Below, in pieces: positions 23,230 to 35,854 of a DNA stretch of 64,000 nt (position 1 is its first letter; each line of letters starts with the position of its first letter). A program made the position numbers and the translations under genes. This stretch comes from Linyphia triangularis (taxonomy: Eukaryota > Arthropoda > Arachnida > Araneae > Linyphiidae), in the NCBI GenBank assembly GCA_963978545.1, contig OZ021732.1, forward strand, positions 31,216,123-31,280,122, written 5' to 3'. Under the pieces are notes generated by a model. That model saw nothing but the letters and a program-made list of their open reading frames with translations, did not search any database and was not told the DNA's origin.

Positions 23230-24510
23230 CCATTAATTGGGATTTTTGATGATCTAGTGATGCCTTGAGCAAGAATTCAAATTCCACTTGAACAGCATCA
23301 TGTCACTTGTAGTGAAGGAGTCTTGGCTTTGCAGCGATTGTCGGGTCACAATTCTGTATGTGATGCCTCGAGTAGTAGGATTGATCCAATTATGAGGAGC
23401 GCATAGCGTTTTCAAATCCTTCGGATTTTGTAATAGTCTGATAGGGCACAGGTGGTAATTAAGAAAGGTAGAAAAACTGGACACAGATTGATCTGGAAGT
23501 ACGCAATTGAGTTTAGAAGTAAATGAGTCTTCTGATTATTTAACAAGTTAAATACTTCAGAAAGTCAGCACCATTGATTGGAATTGGGAAATCAATGACA
23601 GTTTTTTTTTTCCCTTTCTTCACAGGAATGGTTTGCACACATCAAAATATTTGTTTGCAGCTGTTCAAGTAGGGTTATTGGTATTATTTGCAGCATATAG
23701 GGTAAAGCTGGTATCTGGGAACTTCTTATTGAAAGCGTAAAGCAAGTACCACTGAAATTCTTTGGGCGAGTGAATGAGAAAACTTCAATGATTACTGGTT
23801 GGATAGCTTTATCGCTCTTGGTTGGTATTTCCCATTATGTTAAAGCATGCTTGTCTGTCAGGAGTTCTTAGAGTGATTTGTTGTGGGAATAAAAAGATAA
23901 TATTCGAAAGTGTTGACTAGTTGAAAGTTCACAATCTTATAAAGAAAAATGGGATGCTTGATTATACTGATATTTGAAAAGAGGCACATCGTGACACAAT
24001 TTTTCACTCCAGGCACATACACTAACAGCATCATTTGTAGGTAGCCGTTCTTTTTGTAGGATTCCTTCGGAAACACCAATAATTGTGAAGATCATTTTTT
24101 GTCAAAAGGTGGATCCTATCCAAAGTATCAGTAAGCGAGTTCCTCACATCATCAATACATTTTTCAGTAGAAATCCCTTGAGACAACTTTCCTGAAAATA
24201 ATATAAAATTAAGTAAATAGATAAAATTACTACAGGCATTGAGAATTTTTTAGCAATAAGCATATATGAGGCATTGAGCGCCAGAACAGACTGTGGCGTA
24301 GCCTTTAAATGCTGGATAAAAGCTTCTATGCAGCGGAGTATTCTTATGCATAGCAGCAAGATTTTCAGCTTGAGAACTAAAGGTCCTACGATCAAGGCCC
24401 GGTGACCGCACTAACCAGCTTCGCCGCAAGACCATCCCACAATTTGACTTTTGCTGTTTCTACCCAGTTTTTCAAAACCATTCATGCCAGAATGGACCAA
24501 ATACAGTTTA
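23230..24510 (-). pseudogene. Possible decayed transposase on minus strand
   Basis: Several minus-strand open frames adjoin across frameshifts (24435-24144, 24079-23858, 23484-23254). Fragments such as DLHN and VIIEVFSFTRPK loosely recall MULE-type transposases, but no catalytic motif can be identified. Base composition is richer than the surroundings. It lies inside the 10.4-kb segment with 240-bp inverted ends, a layout that would suit a Mutator-like element. This is weak inference. Confidence 0.25.
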
Positions 24511-26352
24511 TCCAAAGACCAACTTTTCAGAGCCTCATATAATAGTGTGGTGCACAGTGCTTATTCCATCAGACGCACTAATTTTTTTAATCAGCACGTA
24601 TGAAAAATAACTTTAGATACACATTCAAAGTCATTTTATTTGTTCAAACAGTTAAATAATAATGGAACCAGAATATATATAAAAATATAACTAGATTAAA
24701 AAATATAACTAGATTAAACTGCGAAATTTTATTAAAAAATTTATTGTTTATTAACGTCTAATATTCAAAGTGAGCAGTATGTTTCTGAAATTTTTTAATT
24801 ATACTGTATTTGTGCATTTTTAGTGGCAACAAAAAAACTATTATTTTGAATTATATATTTTCTTTTATTAGTTTCATAAAATCATATTTCTAGAATTTTA
24901 AGAAACGAGATGATTTGAAAAGAAAAGCAGATTTGAACAAATTGAGGTAATATCACCAATTATTAGGTACAGCAAGGTTGTTCAGTAAATAATGTTTAAT
25001 ATTCTTTAAAGTTAACCATATTTTGATCAATATGTTACAACTGGAGCTCTCAGTGTACCCACTTTGTAAATTGGTCAATGCAATTTTTTAAACATTTAAT
25101 TGAAATGCATATCTACTTCTTAAGTATGCATTGGTTGTGTTTATTACTATTTAAAATAAGTATTTTGATAGAACTAGGTTGTGATTTCGATTGTGGTACA
25201 GAAGTGTCTTAGGAACACCTTAGTCCGTGACAATTTCGAGAAAAATACAAATGAACATTTTTAAACTTGCAGAGGGCACATTAACGCATTCGTGTGGCTT
25301 ATTTTAGTTGAAATTTCATTGCTTGGTGACACAATAAAAACAATTTCATTTCAGAAAAAAGTCCCTTGAACCTAAACGATTTATGTTGCGAGAATGAGGT
25401 TGAACCTTTCAAGGTTTAATTTAAGAACAGCAATTGATTGTGCTAAAAATAATTTCCAGTTTAAATTGTGGATTAAAATATTGTGATGCCAATTAACATA
25501 AAAACACAAGAGACATTTAATATTACCATTACATTCAGATTCATTAATAATAGGTTTTACAAAAATATCATTGATTAAATATACCTGTGTTATTCAGTCA
25601 GTACAGAGAAGATTATTTCCAATACAGATCCCAACACATAAACAATCACGAGGACTTCACAAGGGCAAACTTTACATGGAACTCTACTTTCTAAAGTTTA
25701 GGTATATTGTTTAGTTTAAAATATATATACCATTTGCATAGTAAAAACCATTGCTTTATGTATTTTATGATTACCTTGAATAAGATACAAGTCCCTACAA
25801 GTTTTCAAAAAAATTAAATTTTACCCAAGTACATGATTAAAAAGATATCTATTGTCTACCCAGGGGTCAGAAATGATAATAGTTTGTGCACCACTGCTTT
25901 AGAAAAACCACCAATTCCTATGCATAAAGTTTTAGAATTAAAAAGTTTTTTCTATGATCATAATTAAAATGAGTCATCTAACTTTCATTATATTTGTGTT
26001 TCGTTAGCCATGTCTCAGCATTGGTTGGTTGCGTGGATTTTAATGGCACAAGCCAATATTGGCCAAGCTGCACCAAACATATTTTGTTTTACGAAACTAT
26101 ATAATTTTTAGCAGGACTTATTCAAAAAGAAATAAGTCAAATTAAGTATGTAAAACCAATGTCTTTCAAAAATGAAAACAAATTTGGATGTGGTTCGTCT
26201 GGCAGTAAATCCTTTAATGTTAAATTAGTAGTACCGTCTAGGCATTGATTGGAGAAGATATATTCTATTTAACTTACTTGCTAAAGAATCTCTTTCCAAT
26301 TTTCTTTTCAGAAAATAACATATAATAGCATGTTGATGGTAAAAATGAAATC
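24511..26352. other. AT-rich DNA, nothing recognised
   Basis: No gene, RNA or repeat end was recognised. It includes a local duplication of AAAATATAACTAGATTAAA at about 24,682-24,718. Confidence 0.35.
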
Positions 26353-26592
26353 ATCATGATCACGTGTACAGAAGTATGGTATATCGCAGTTACGGTTAAA
26401 TAAATTCGTATTCTAGGCGATTTAACATAAGTAAATACTACCACATTTGGCGTTTTATGTCAACTCCAACTAAACTGTGTTGCCAAGTAAGAAAATGGTG
26501 ATGTTGTGCCAAATCTGGTACTTTCTGTGCCAAACATATTATGACATCATTTTAGACCAATCATAGTGAGGTGCCGGTTGACCCGTTAGTCA
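26353..26592 (-). repeat. 240-bp inverted arm, right copy
   Basis: It is the reverse complement of 16222-16461 at 239 of 240 positions. The outward flank (GTCGTCAAAAAATTAG) does not match the left flank, so a target duplication is not supported. The candidate transcript described at 26600-31145 would begin immediately downstream. Confidence 0.9.
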
Positions 26593-26624
26593 GTCGTCAA
26601 AAAATTAGGTGGATTTATCAAAAA

Positions 26625-26819
26625 ATGAATCGCAAAAGGAGCTTTTCGAACATAAGTAAAATGGGAAGGAATTTACAGATTCTAGGAAGTATTTTGTTTG
26701 AGGAGCAACCGGAAGACTACGGAAGTACACGAGAAGTACGTCATAGAGCAATATCTGTTTCTGCTACAAAGAAGCTAAGAAAAAGGCGGGAATTGAATAC
26801 GGCGGTTGTGTTGTTTTGA
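26625..26819 (+). CDS. Unrecognised small ORF, 64 codons, containing a duplicated core
   Basis: Starting at an internal ATG the frame reads MNRKRSFSNISKMGRNLQIL, then FEEQPEDYGSTREVRH, and ends KKLRKRRELNTAVVLF. It is basic and hydrophilic. The 45 bp at 26701-26745, encoding EEQPEDYGSTREVRH, recur perfectly on the opposite strand at 36682-36726. I do not recognise the family. It could be a small protein gene, a mobile-element remnant or chance within a non-coding first exon. Confidence 0.3.
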   Translation: MNRKRSFSNISKMGRNLQILGSILFEEQPEDYGSTREVRHRAISVSATKKLRKRRELNTAVVLF

Positions 26820-27656
26820 CGCAACGTACCCATCTCATCCAGAACAATTTGGATACAATATATAAGTGAGTGAAATATTCAATTACATCTTGTTTATAAT
26901 GCATTGAAACTGTCCCGTTCTGATTTTTAAAGTGCGTAGTTACGCAATTTTGTTAGTTTGTACATTAACTGAAACTTCTATATTAAATTGGAACTGATTC
27001 ACTTTAAATTTCTTCGTATCATAATTCTTTAATCTCACTCTCTTAAATAGTAATCTAACAGAATTTTAGGTCACTTAATACTTAAGTTTCAGAGTGTATA
27101 TACAATTTGATTGAAAAAATAACTAGTTTGATATTTTACCAGACATTTTCAAACAACTTTTATGACAGTACCCATAATCAATGTGTATATTTTACTGCTC
27201 TCCACATTTTAAAAACACATTCCTTAAACTTATTCCCCACTCTTACCTTAAAGTCAATGAAGGTTTTTTCAACCAGTAGTTTCTAGGTGTAGCCACATGG
27301 TTTGCTATCTTCGAATGCTAATTCATAAATCTCGCTCTCTGCACAGATTTATAGTAACCATACATATTTTTAAGTTGTATTTCAGCTTCAATTAATCGAA
27401 TAGGCAGTTGGAATGTAATTAGCGTCAATGATTTCTATGATTACCATCTCGCCCATGTATAGAACTAGAGAGGATACATTTTTTCTGGATGAGGTAAGAA
27501 TGCTAAAGCTTCACTGTTGCTGGCTCATTCATAAATCGGTCTATTCATATTTAATGTGGAAATATTGTCAAGTGAATATGGTACCAGTTTCTAGACGATA
27601 GAGTTTCGTACTATTAGCAAACCTATTTCTTGTGGGTTTTCAGTTGTTGTGTAGTA

Positions 27657-27826
27657 CAGTCAACTCGCGGTAACCCGAAGTTCAAGGGACTGGCCAAATT
27701 CTTCGAGTTATTGGAATTCACTTGGAAGTTTTTTTTATATTCAAGGCATATTCTTGGGACCGAATGAAAACTTCGAAATAAACGAATATTCGACTTATGA
27801 GACTTCAATTTATAGTGAGTTGACTG
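27657..27826. mobile_element. pogo/Tigger-like MITE, 170 bp
   Basis: TA dinucleotides flank inverted ends CAGTCAACTCGCGGTAACCC and TATAGTGAGTTGACTG. It has internal CGAAGTTC and CTTCGAAATAAACGAA segments. Small size, TA target and CAGT termini suit a pogo-type (Tc1/mariner superfamily) non-autonomous element. The minus-strand ORF spanning it is spurious. Confidence 0.7.
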
Positions 27827-28079
27827 TATGAACAGCCTTTTTGAATATCCCACCATGTTATAAATTTTGAATTGGGCACCATATTGAATTGGCCATGTTT
27901 AGGCCTTGACACCAACTTATCAAAATAGCACCAACCCTTCTACTTAAACTAAGAATTTACCCATTAATTGATTGCTTAAACCTATTTAATTAAATGGAAG
28001 GCTTGGGATTAATTAAAATTTGAAAATAAATTTATTGTTTAAGTTGTTAAGAAATGTCTAGTTATGTAAACAGTAGGTG

Positions 28080-28336
28080 GGTACTCTTCCTTTAGACGGG
28101 TATCGGATCAAAATCGCCAAATTGCAGCAATATCCCATTCAAACTTGTAAACTTCGAATCATTTATATATTTCCTATAACAAACCGTTATAGGGTTGCTA
28201 TAACAAACAGTTATAGGGTTGCTATAACAAACAATGAATATATTCCTTGTTTGTTATAGCAACCCTATAACATTTATGCATCATGTAAACATTTAAACTT
28301 GGTACCAACTGGTACCCGTCTAATGGAAGAGTACCC
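28080..28336. mobile_element. GGTACTCTTC MITE family, copy B
   Basis: Inverted ends GGTACTCTTCCTTTAGACGG and CCCGTCTAATGGAAGAGTAC are flanked by AGTAGGTG and AGTAAGTG, a 7-of-8 target duplication. The interior has GTTATAGGGTTGCTATAACA repeated and then inverted (28187-28271), which would give a strong hairpin. An 8-bp duplication with short inverted ends suits a hAT-type MITE. Confidence 0.85.
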
Positions 28337-28754
28337 AGTAAGTGTTTGATTAAATTTTCTGTATTAATTTAAAAGAGAATCTAATATTTTATAATTTAAA
28401 CTATTAACTTTGTAAACAAAATCATGCCAATTTTCAAAAAGCTCCTATTGTATTGTAGCATTAAAAATAGATTTCTTTTTATTGTGGTAGAGCTGTAATA
28501 TTAGTGTTTACCAAGTGATTTTGTATTTTTTTTATATTTAATTGTTTGTGAAATAAAATTTTTATATTGACAAAGTGGCAAAATATTTCAGAATTTAAAA
28601 CCACAATAATATATTCAATGCATGTATTTATATTGCAGAAAATTTGGTTCACCAGTGCAGTCCCCCTTATCTCCATTTTATTGCAGCTTGTGTTTCTTAA
28701 GCTAGTTGGCAATTAAAGTGAGAAGAATTTCTGGTGCTCTACACAGAAGATCCT

Positions 28755-31700
28755 GTAAGTTATTTCAGATTCAATGTTAACTTAAAGCGTTGTATTTTTA
28801 TCCACCAAAAAATTGTTCTTTACAAATGAATCGTTCATTTGAAAAAACAAGTCACTGCTGGCAACTTTGGAAAATCATGAGAAATTAATATTTCTGAATT
28901 GGATTTTAGTATTAATGATAAAAATAAGTTATGTAGTGGTACATTTTTTTTTTCACTTAACATAAACAAAAGTGAATCCGAAATGGCAAAAAACACTGAG
29001 TCAAAAGTATGGCGAACCCAGAATAACAACTGAGATGAAAATCAATCCTGCTCTAGTATTGAAAGTTGATGTTTAGATATGTTGAAGTGAATTGCCAAAA
29101 CCATTAGGTTATGGTTGCGATGCATGCTATTGCAATTTAAGCATTTCGCTTTTAAACTCTGTTAAAAACAAACATCGCAGGAAAAAGTTAAACAAATTTG
29201 CAAGTTTAACAGCTAGAATTCTAAAAGAATAAAGTTGCAAGTAAGACTATATTATATGGTTATATTTCTTTAACTACATATGTATATCTGGAGGGAACAT
29301 ATTATACTGATTTATTCCATTTGAAACTTTATTGTTCAATGACAACCCTAGACTTCAAAGCCTAAATACCTGTTTTTCTTGGCCCCAAGCAAATAGAAAT
29401 CAATCTTGATCAGAAGTAATTACTATCCACTTCCTACATAATGTATTAAATTGCTTAAATGAAATGCTTTGACTATTACTGGTTTGCAAAATTATAATTT
29501 CCAAAAAAATATAGAAAGAGTGTTGCGCAAGGGTAGTACAGTTGCATTTATGTATCCTATCCAGGGCACTTTGGAACACAGGGTTAACCTGTTAAAATAA
29601 TTTATGGTAAATTAAAATTTTACATTATATTGCTATGTGTTTATCATCTAGAAGTGAAAGAAATTTGTGAAATATTGTTTTTGATAAGTTTGGATTTTGC
29701 TGCACCAACTAAAAGTGACTTGTAATCCAGTAGATGGAATCCAAAATTATTGTAAATAACCAGGTTACCAATTTTCTGTACATTTTGCATTTGTGTAAGA
29801 TTTTACATTAGAAAGTTATATTTTATTAGAATTCAATTATTTTTCAGGGGTTCAAAAATTGAAAGATTTATGTGTATGAAAGAATAAACTTTAAAATTGC
29901 ATCTAAATTCTAATAAAAAAAATATCTATAAAAGTATTGTTACAATGATTTATATTTCCTAAGCACTCATGTAGAATAATAAATGAAGTGTAATTATTTC
30001 ACTAAAATATGTTTATTTTGCATTCGAAGTGTGTGTTAAGAACTTATTTTAGTGCAATAGTTTTATTTATATTTTTGGAATGTAATTTTTTTTTACTTAT
30101 TTTTATGCTAAGCGTTTGACTCATTGATGCTGTTTACTTTAGCTAAAAAACAATTATTTTTACAGAACTTGAAATCAATTCCAGTTTTCAATGTGCAACA
30201 GTGTGTAAAGAAAAAGTGCATATGATCAGGTATACATATATTTTTTCTCCTAAATCGTAGATTGTTCAGCTCTTTTATATTATGTTATTTATGGTATTGT
30301 TTTAGTTTGACTCTAATTATTTTACTTGACCTCTTTACTGAAAACTAAAGAATCATCATAAAACGTTTGAAATGAACTAATAAAATGTCCAACAAGTAAA
30401 GCCATATTTTTGACGTAAAGAAATATATTCTTATTTGTCAATAGCAAAATAAACGCATTATTTTTTCCTTTAAAATCTCTTAATATGTTCTAATCATTGT
30501 AAAAATTTCAGTAAACAAAAGTATTTTATTTTTAAATAAAAGAATTTAAAATAGTTTTTTTTTGGGGGGGGGGAGGAGGGGGGATATATTTTATTTATAT
30601 CCTTCACACCCCAAGTGTTAGTCTTACTTTTTGATTTTACTACAACTTTACATTTTTAAAGATAGTTACATTCTGTTAGAATCAGGTTTTTTAATGTGTG
30701 TCCAAACTAAAGTTAAGTAGAATAATCTGAAGTTGCAGTTAATGACATTTAATCAGTTTTTGTCAAACATAATACAGATCAGTGGAAACACTAATTTCAG
30801 TACATTGAATGTAGTTTTAAAAAAAATGGGAAACCTAATCAAATTATATTCACCTGTTTGTCAACATAGTATAATTGTTTAAAGTTTTGACTTTTTTTTT
30901 TTAAAGCCATTCTATGTTTATTGTATACTGTGTTTCATAGTAACTTAATGTGAGAATTTTAATAATTTCTTTCAGATTCTGTGCTAGAACTTCAAATAGA
31001 CTGCTGTGGCTGACGATACTATTTGACATGTTTGAATGATTTACAATATCTGTTAAATTTTTAATTGTATTAATTAATAGTGAATTATTTTATGATGATA
31101 CCAATCTTTGTGTTGTTAGTAAATAAAGCATTCATTTTATTCATGTTTTTTATTGAAATAAATGGACTTTACTAAAAGTTATTATAGTTCTGTAATTGTA
31201 TTCGTTGATTGATTTTTAAGTCAGTTTCTTTTATGCTGAAAGTTCTACATTTAAATTTTTGATTCTTGATTTTTTTCAGAGATGCTGCAGTTCAGCGGAA
31301 AATCTAATTTCAGTTCTTTAGAACAAAATTTTAGTTTTTTTTTTTAATGTAATAAGAAAATTAGGTTTAATTAGATTAACATGTTTGCCTATATAATTTA
31401 ATTGTTTAAAGTTGTTTGACTTCTGCATTTTCTTTAAAAAAAAATGAGTTTTTTTACTGGTTTTCATTGCTTTTATGCAAGTTCTGTTTTTTTTATTGGG
31501 GGGGTGGGTGGGTGGCAGCTGTTCCATGTCTGTTTTTGTGGGAACACAATTGATTGTATCACCTTTTTTAACACAAGGTTTGACTATTATTCAAAAAAAA
31601 AATTCAAGTAATACATTAATTTTGTCTTGCTATTCATTATATTGATCGTGTAATTCAATTTTTAAACTAATAATTCAAAAATTTAAATTATTTCTTACAA

Positions 31701-32287
31701 TGACAGCAAATTTAATTCACTGATTTCCTTTAACTTGTACAAATGCATAGAAATAGTATGTATGTATTGAGAAAAATGTGCAGTTTTTTTTATGTAACCG
31801 GAAGCTAAAGTAAATACAGTTTTTCTAAATCCGTTATATATATGTATTTTTCAAAAGGTTGGCTTAATTCAGTGGTACTTTGTTCTTTTGTAAAAATTAC
31901 GAGAATTCTGCAATATACATTAACAGGAATTTTCAGGAGAAAACTGGTATTAAAGCCTACAGTTAGCTTTCATAAATTAGAGGTTTACATCCAGGTTTTT
32001 AGAAATCTGTTTGTTTATACTTATGATCCTTTCTTAGAAAGTAATTTTATCCAATTAAATGTCCCAAAATTCAACTACCATTAAAGTCAATCATTGTAAA
32101 AGGAGAATTTTTTGCAGAAGAATAAAAATGTGCATTTTAAAACACAATTTAGATTTGAGACCTTTTAAATAAGGATATACTTTATATGATGTTATTAATT
32201 AAAAAATATGATGACTATATGATGGTTTTACATAGTGGCTAACACAATATTTGTTTGAATTGCTTGCCACTGGTTCAACCTGAAAAT
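28755..32287. other. AT-rich DNA outside candidate exons
   Basis: Apart from the candidate exons at 30166-30229 and 30976-31145, I see no repeat ends or coding exons. G-rich runs occur at 30,564-30,582 and about 31,498-31,516. Confidence 0.35.
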
Positions 32288-32419
32288 ATGGATACCCCCA
32301 TGGATTTTGCAGAATACTCGGCTAACAAATGCGGGGCTTTCACTGATCCAGTAAATCTCGCAACAGCAGAAGGCTGCGTAGATCTCACTCAAAAAGACCA
32401 CCAGCCAATACCTAATTAA
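32288..32419 (+). CDS. Unrecognised 43-codon ORF in a higher-GC patch
   Basis: The frame reads MDTPMDFAEYSANKCGAFTD, then PVNLATAEGCVDLTQ, and stops at TAA 32417. The patch (32,270-32,480) is clearly richer in GC than its surroundings and looks like coding or mobile-element sequence. I do not recognise the protein, and no clear splice sites bound it. Confidence 0.2.
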   Translation: MDTPMDFAEYSANKCGAFTDPVNLATAEGCVDLTQKDHQPIPN

Positions 32420-32972
32420 AGTAGGTGCAGCACTGCCACAATTAGCTTAGCTCTTGTGCCATACAAACTCAAACACACTGAACTAAAAACTTTCCCTACA
32501 GTAAAGTTTTTTATGTTATTTGCACCAAAATAAATGGAAAGCTGCTATTCTAAATTTAATAATTTGTGTTCATATAATTTTAATTTGTTAAAATTTACTT
32601 CCTTTTAATTTTGTGAAAATGTTAGATATATTATTGAAATTAATTTCATGTTCAAATGCATTTATAGTAAATTCTCGATAATGTTTCCCTCACAGGTTTC
32701 ATTCTGTGAATTTTTAATATTGTAAATTTCAAGAAGGAAGGCACATTCGTGACGATGCATATTGTGAACTTCAGTACCTTTGGTCAGTGGCAAAATAATG
32801 TATGTTTGAGCCCCACCGCCAAAAAATGCCCCCCCACCCCCTTTTTTTTCCAAAAATTGTTATGAAGTATAAGAATTAAATTTTTTTTCCAATGGGGTTG
32901 TAAGTGAAACAATGTGAAATTGAGTCTCTCAAAATATCAAGCATCCCTTTTTCACTTTACGAGCACACATAA

Positions 32973-33657
32973 AAACTTGGGGTGTGGAACGTCTCACAAC
33001 TTTCAATTACTCTAGAAAATTCGTCATTGCAATAAAATTTATAGTGTTATATACCATTTTCATATTTTCACTCATTTTAATAAAAATGGACAGTTTGCCG
33101 ATACTTTTGGTGATAATTTTTACAATGGCAAACAAATATCAGCCATGATGGAGAAATTTCAATGTTTATTTGATAGACATTACATTGTCCTTATGCTTAA
33201 AACAGAAAAAAAGTCGATCGTTGATAGACGATGCTCAAGAGCAGAGAGCTCTGTATTTAAAGGCACTCATTTTCAACTTTTTATCGCATTTCAACTGAAA
33301 TTTCGAAGGTAGAGACGATTAGAACACCTTAACAAGTATTGGCACAAAGATTTTAATCAAAATTGTTAAAACCGTTTTGAGCAATTATGGAAAAACATGA
33401 TATTTTATGATTTCAATCTTATGCGCATGTACAATTTTTGAGGAAAACCTTAATGGTAGGTCCCATGGCCACCACCAACCTGCACTCCAAATTTGAACAT
33501 CGGGAGTTATGCTGACCACGTACACAAAAACATTTCTTCTAGGCCACTTTTTTGAAATCTATGTTCCTAAAGATGGAGAAATGCGGGAAAAAATATAATT
33601 TTTTTTTCACCTAATGCCATACTTTCATTACCCGATGTAAACATATGTATACTTGAA
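32973..33657 (+). repeat. Interspersed repeat family R1, copy 2
   Basis: It begins CTTGGGGTGTGGAACGTCTC and ends near TTCATTACCCGATGTAAACA, colinear with 2926-3600. It has an extra segment around 33,125-33,200 relative to copy 1. It lies about 0.5 kb left of the hAT element at 34152. Confidence 0.75.
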
Positions 33658-34151
33658 GGTAAAAACTAGCAGGATAGCCATCGCATACTGAAAACTTTTT
33701 TCAAGATATCTGCAGTTGCTTACTCTTCATTGCGAAATTTCTATCATCCGATAAAACCTCCATTGACTTTGTTTGCAAATAACTGTTGTCAGAGAATTTA
33801 AGGAATTTCAATTTATAAGAAATTTCATTTGCTCATCATATTTTCAAAAGGGATAGCTGGGGAGTTTTTTTTTTTATTCATCACATTTTAAAGTATATTT
33901 TTACAATTTTTATTGAAATAACAAATTGTGAAATATAATTTGGACATTTTAGTTATATCCTTTTTTTTTTTTTAAATTCTTATTGTAGTAAAATAGTATT
34001 TTTGCAATTTTAAGAGAATATAGACTTCTTTTACAGATAATTAGCAGTTTGCTAATTTTCGTGGAGTCTAAATAAATATCACATTCTATTTGTTTATGAT
34101 TAAAATACGCGCAATATAATTTTGAAAACAAACTAAATCGAGCCTTAGAAC

Positions 34152-35726
34152 CAGTGGCGGATCCAGGATTTTCCTGAGGGGGGGGGGGCGCAACAATTTG
34201 CTGTGCCCTAGTCAGGACGAAATTAAATATTTAAAAGAAGTTTGAAAAAAAAAATCAAAATCTAAGCAGTGTTCAAAAAATATATTTCAAGATCATCCAT
34301 ATCCATTGATTGACCCCCCTCCTCATTCGTCACATCTCCGACTTGATAGCTTAGCGTAGGGTGGTTAACACTTCCCTTTTGTTTTTTCATTTACTATTTT
34401 ATTTAGTAAAAAAATTGTATTAAAAATGTACCGTACATATTGAACATTTTATCGAGCTACTTTTCCGGAGGTATCGATTATACTGAAGCAATTCCAAAAT
34501 GAAAGCGGGAACTTGCTACTTTTATTTGTGACTAACTGACTACGTATAAACCTTACATTATACTTACATCAAACTAGGAAATCAGTAATTGTACATCAAA
34601 ATTTAACATTCATAAAATATTTATGCAGTGAGCTTAATAAGTAAAAATACGTAGTTTTACTGGATAATTCATAGCTACTCGAGTAATCTAAAGTATGTAG
34701 GGAAAAATTGTTTTCCAAAGAGAATGTTTTACTAATAATTATAAGCAATATTTTTAATAAGGCAATAGAAACAAATACAATTTAATTATTGATCAGTTAT
34801 TACAAAATAAATTCCAGTTTCGAAGTCTCTATTACCAATAGTAGTATACTTACACATAAAAAAAAGTATAATGATAAAATTAAATGAAAAAGTCCAATGA
34901 TAAAATTTGACATTATATAATATCGTAAAACAAGACCCCCCCCCCCCCCCCGAAATAATCACTGAAAAAAAGTAGATCTTCCTGCTTCCCGTGGGCACCC
35001 ACCGAGTACTGCTACTTTACATAGATAATACTTTTTACAAAACTGTTTGGAAGTCTATTTCTTGTAAAAACTTGGCATACCTTTCTACTGTGGTGTTGCA
35101 AAGGAGGATTTTTAATTTGATGGCGACAAACATGGCGCTTATTTAGAAGCCCGAGCTAGAACTGGACGAGTTCTTATGCAGTTTATAAACAACCTTTCTC
35201 TTCCTTTCTATCAAAACTTTAAAGTTTAGCCAATTACCATGTCCAGCTGAATGAAGGTGACAATTTCCGAGGAGGGAGGGTAACCCAAATAGTCAGTTAT
35301 TGCCCCCCCCCCCCCCCCCTGTTTGGCGTTGAAAATTACGCACGTGAGAGTAAAAATCTATTCCTCCCAGCCAACAGAAAAAAGTATCTTTGGTCCTGCA
35401 GGACGGGAAGAATATTTATTGATAATTCGATCCCAGAATACTTTTAACAGAAAGAGATGTGTTTTGAAGTGTCATGAAGATGTCTTCAAGATCAAGGGGT
35501 GGAGGTTTGAATGCTTGAACAATCTTTCAACGTCCGTTTGAATGAGAAGTTTGAATTAAGGCTTTAAAAAGAACATCTTGATCCAAAAATAAGCTCTCTC
35601 CCCCCCCCCCCCCCGGAAATTAGATGAAGGTCGAAATATATGTTTGTTGTGTGAACTTATTTAAAAAGATATATATAGACTCAAGCTGAGGGAGGGGCGC
35701 GCGCCCCCTGGCTGGATCCGCCATTG
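34152..35726. mobile_element. hAT element, 1.6 kb, with perfect 8-bp target duplication
   Basis: CTTAGAAC lies directly at both ends (34144-34151 and 35727-35734). The inverted ends are CAGTGGCGGATCCAGG on the left and the complement of CAATGGCGGATCCAGC on the right, each followed by a G/C-run block. The interior has G11, C14, C17 and C14 homopolymers and no transposase frame, so it is non-autonomous. The 8-bp duplication and CAGTGGCGGATCC-type ends fit hAT. Confidence 0.88.
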
Positions 35727-35854
35727 CTTAGAACAACACCATCAGTTTAATTTAAAGACGTCGTGTTCTTTAGATTTTCAATAGATTTCGTTAATTTCGT
35801 AAAATTACGATTTTTTTTTGTTTTTGCATTTTTCCAAGTTTTGGAATTTCCTGA

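Larger units (their letters stand above)
26600..31145 (+). ncRNA. Candidate five-exon spliced transcript, probably non-coding
   Basis: Candidate exons are ~26600-26865 (donor GTGAGT), 27386-27493 (TTTCAG/GTAAGA), 28687-28754 (polypyrimidine tract and TTGCAG/GTAAGT), 30166-30229 (TACAG/GTATAC) and 30976-~31145 (TTTCAG, AATAAA at 31122-31127). Exon 2 has stops in all three frames, so any protein would have to come from the first-exon ORF. The ordering and site quality are suggestive, but splice signals are common in AT-rich DNA, and two MITEs sit in its introns. No transcript evidence is available. Confidence 0.3.

Noticed and set aside
24144..24435. Two overlapping minus-strand ORFs as genes
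   Set aside because: Overlap in different frames and stop without splice sites; at best fragments of a decayed transposase.
32813..32850. Further end of the CAGTGGCGGATCC hAT element (CCCCACCGCC, C-runs)
   Set aside because: Only short C-rich similarity; the diagnostic GGCGGATCC is missing.
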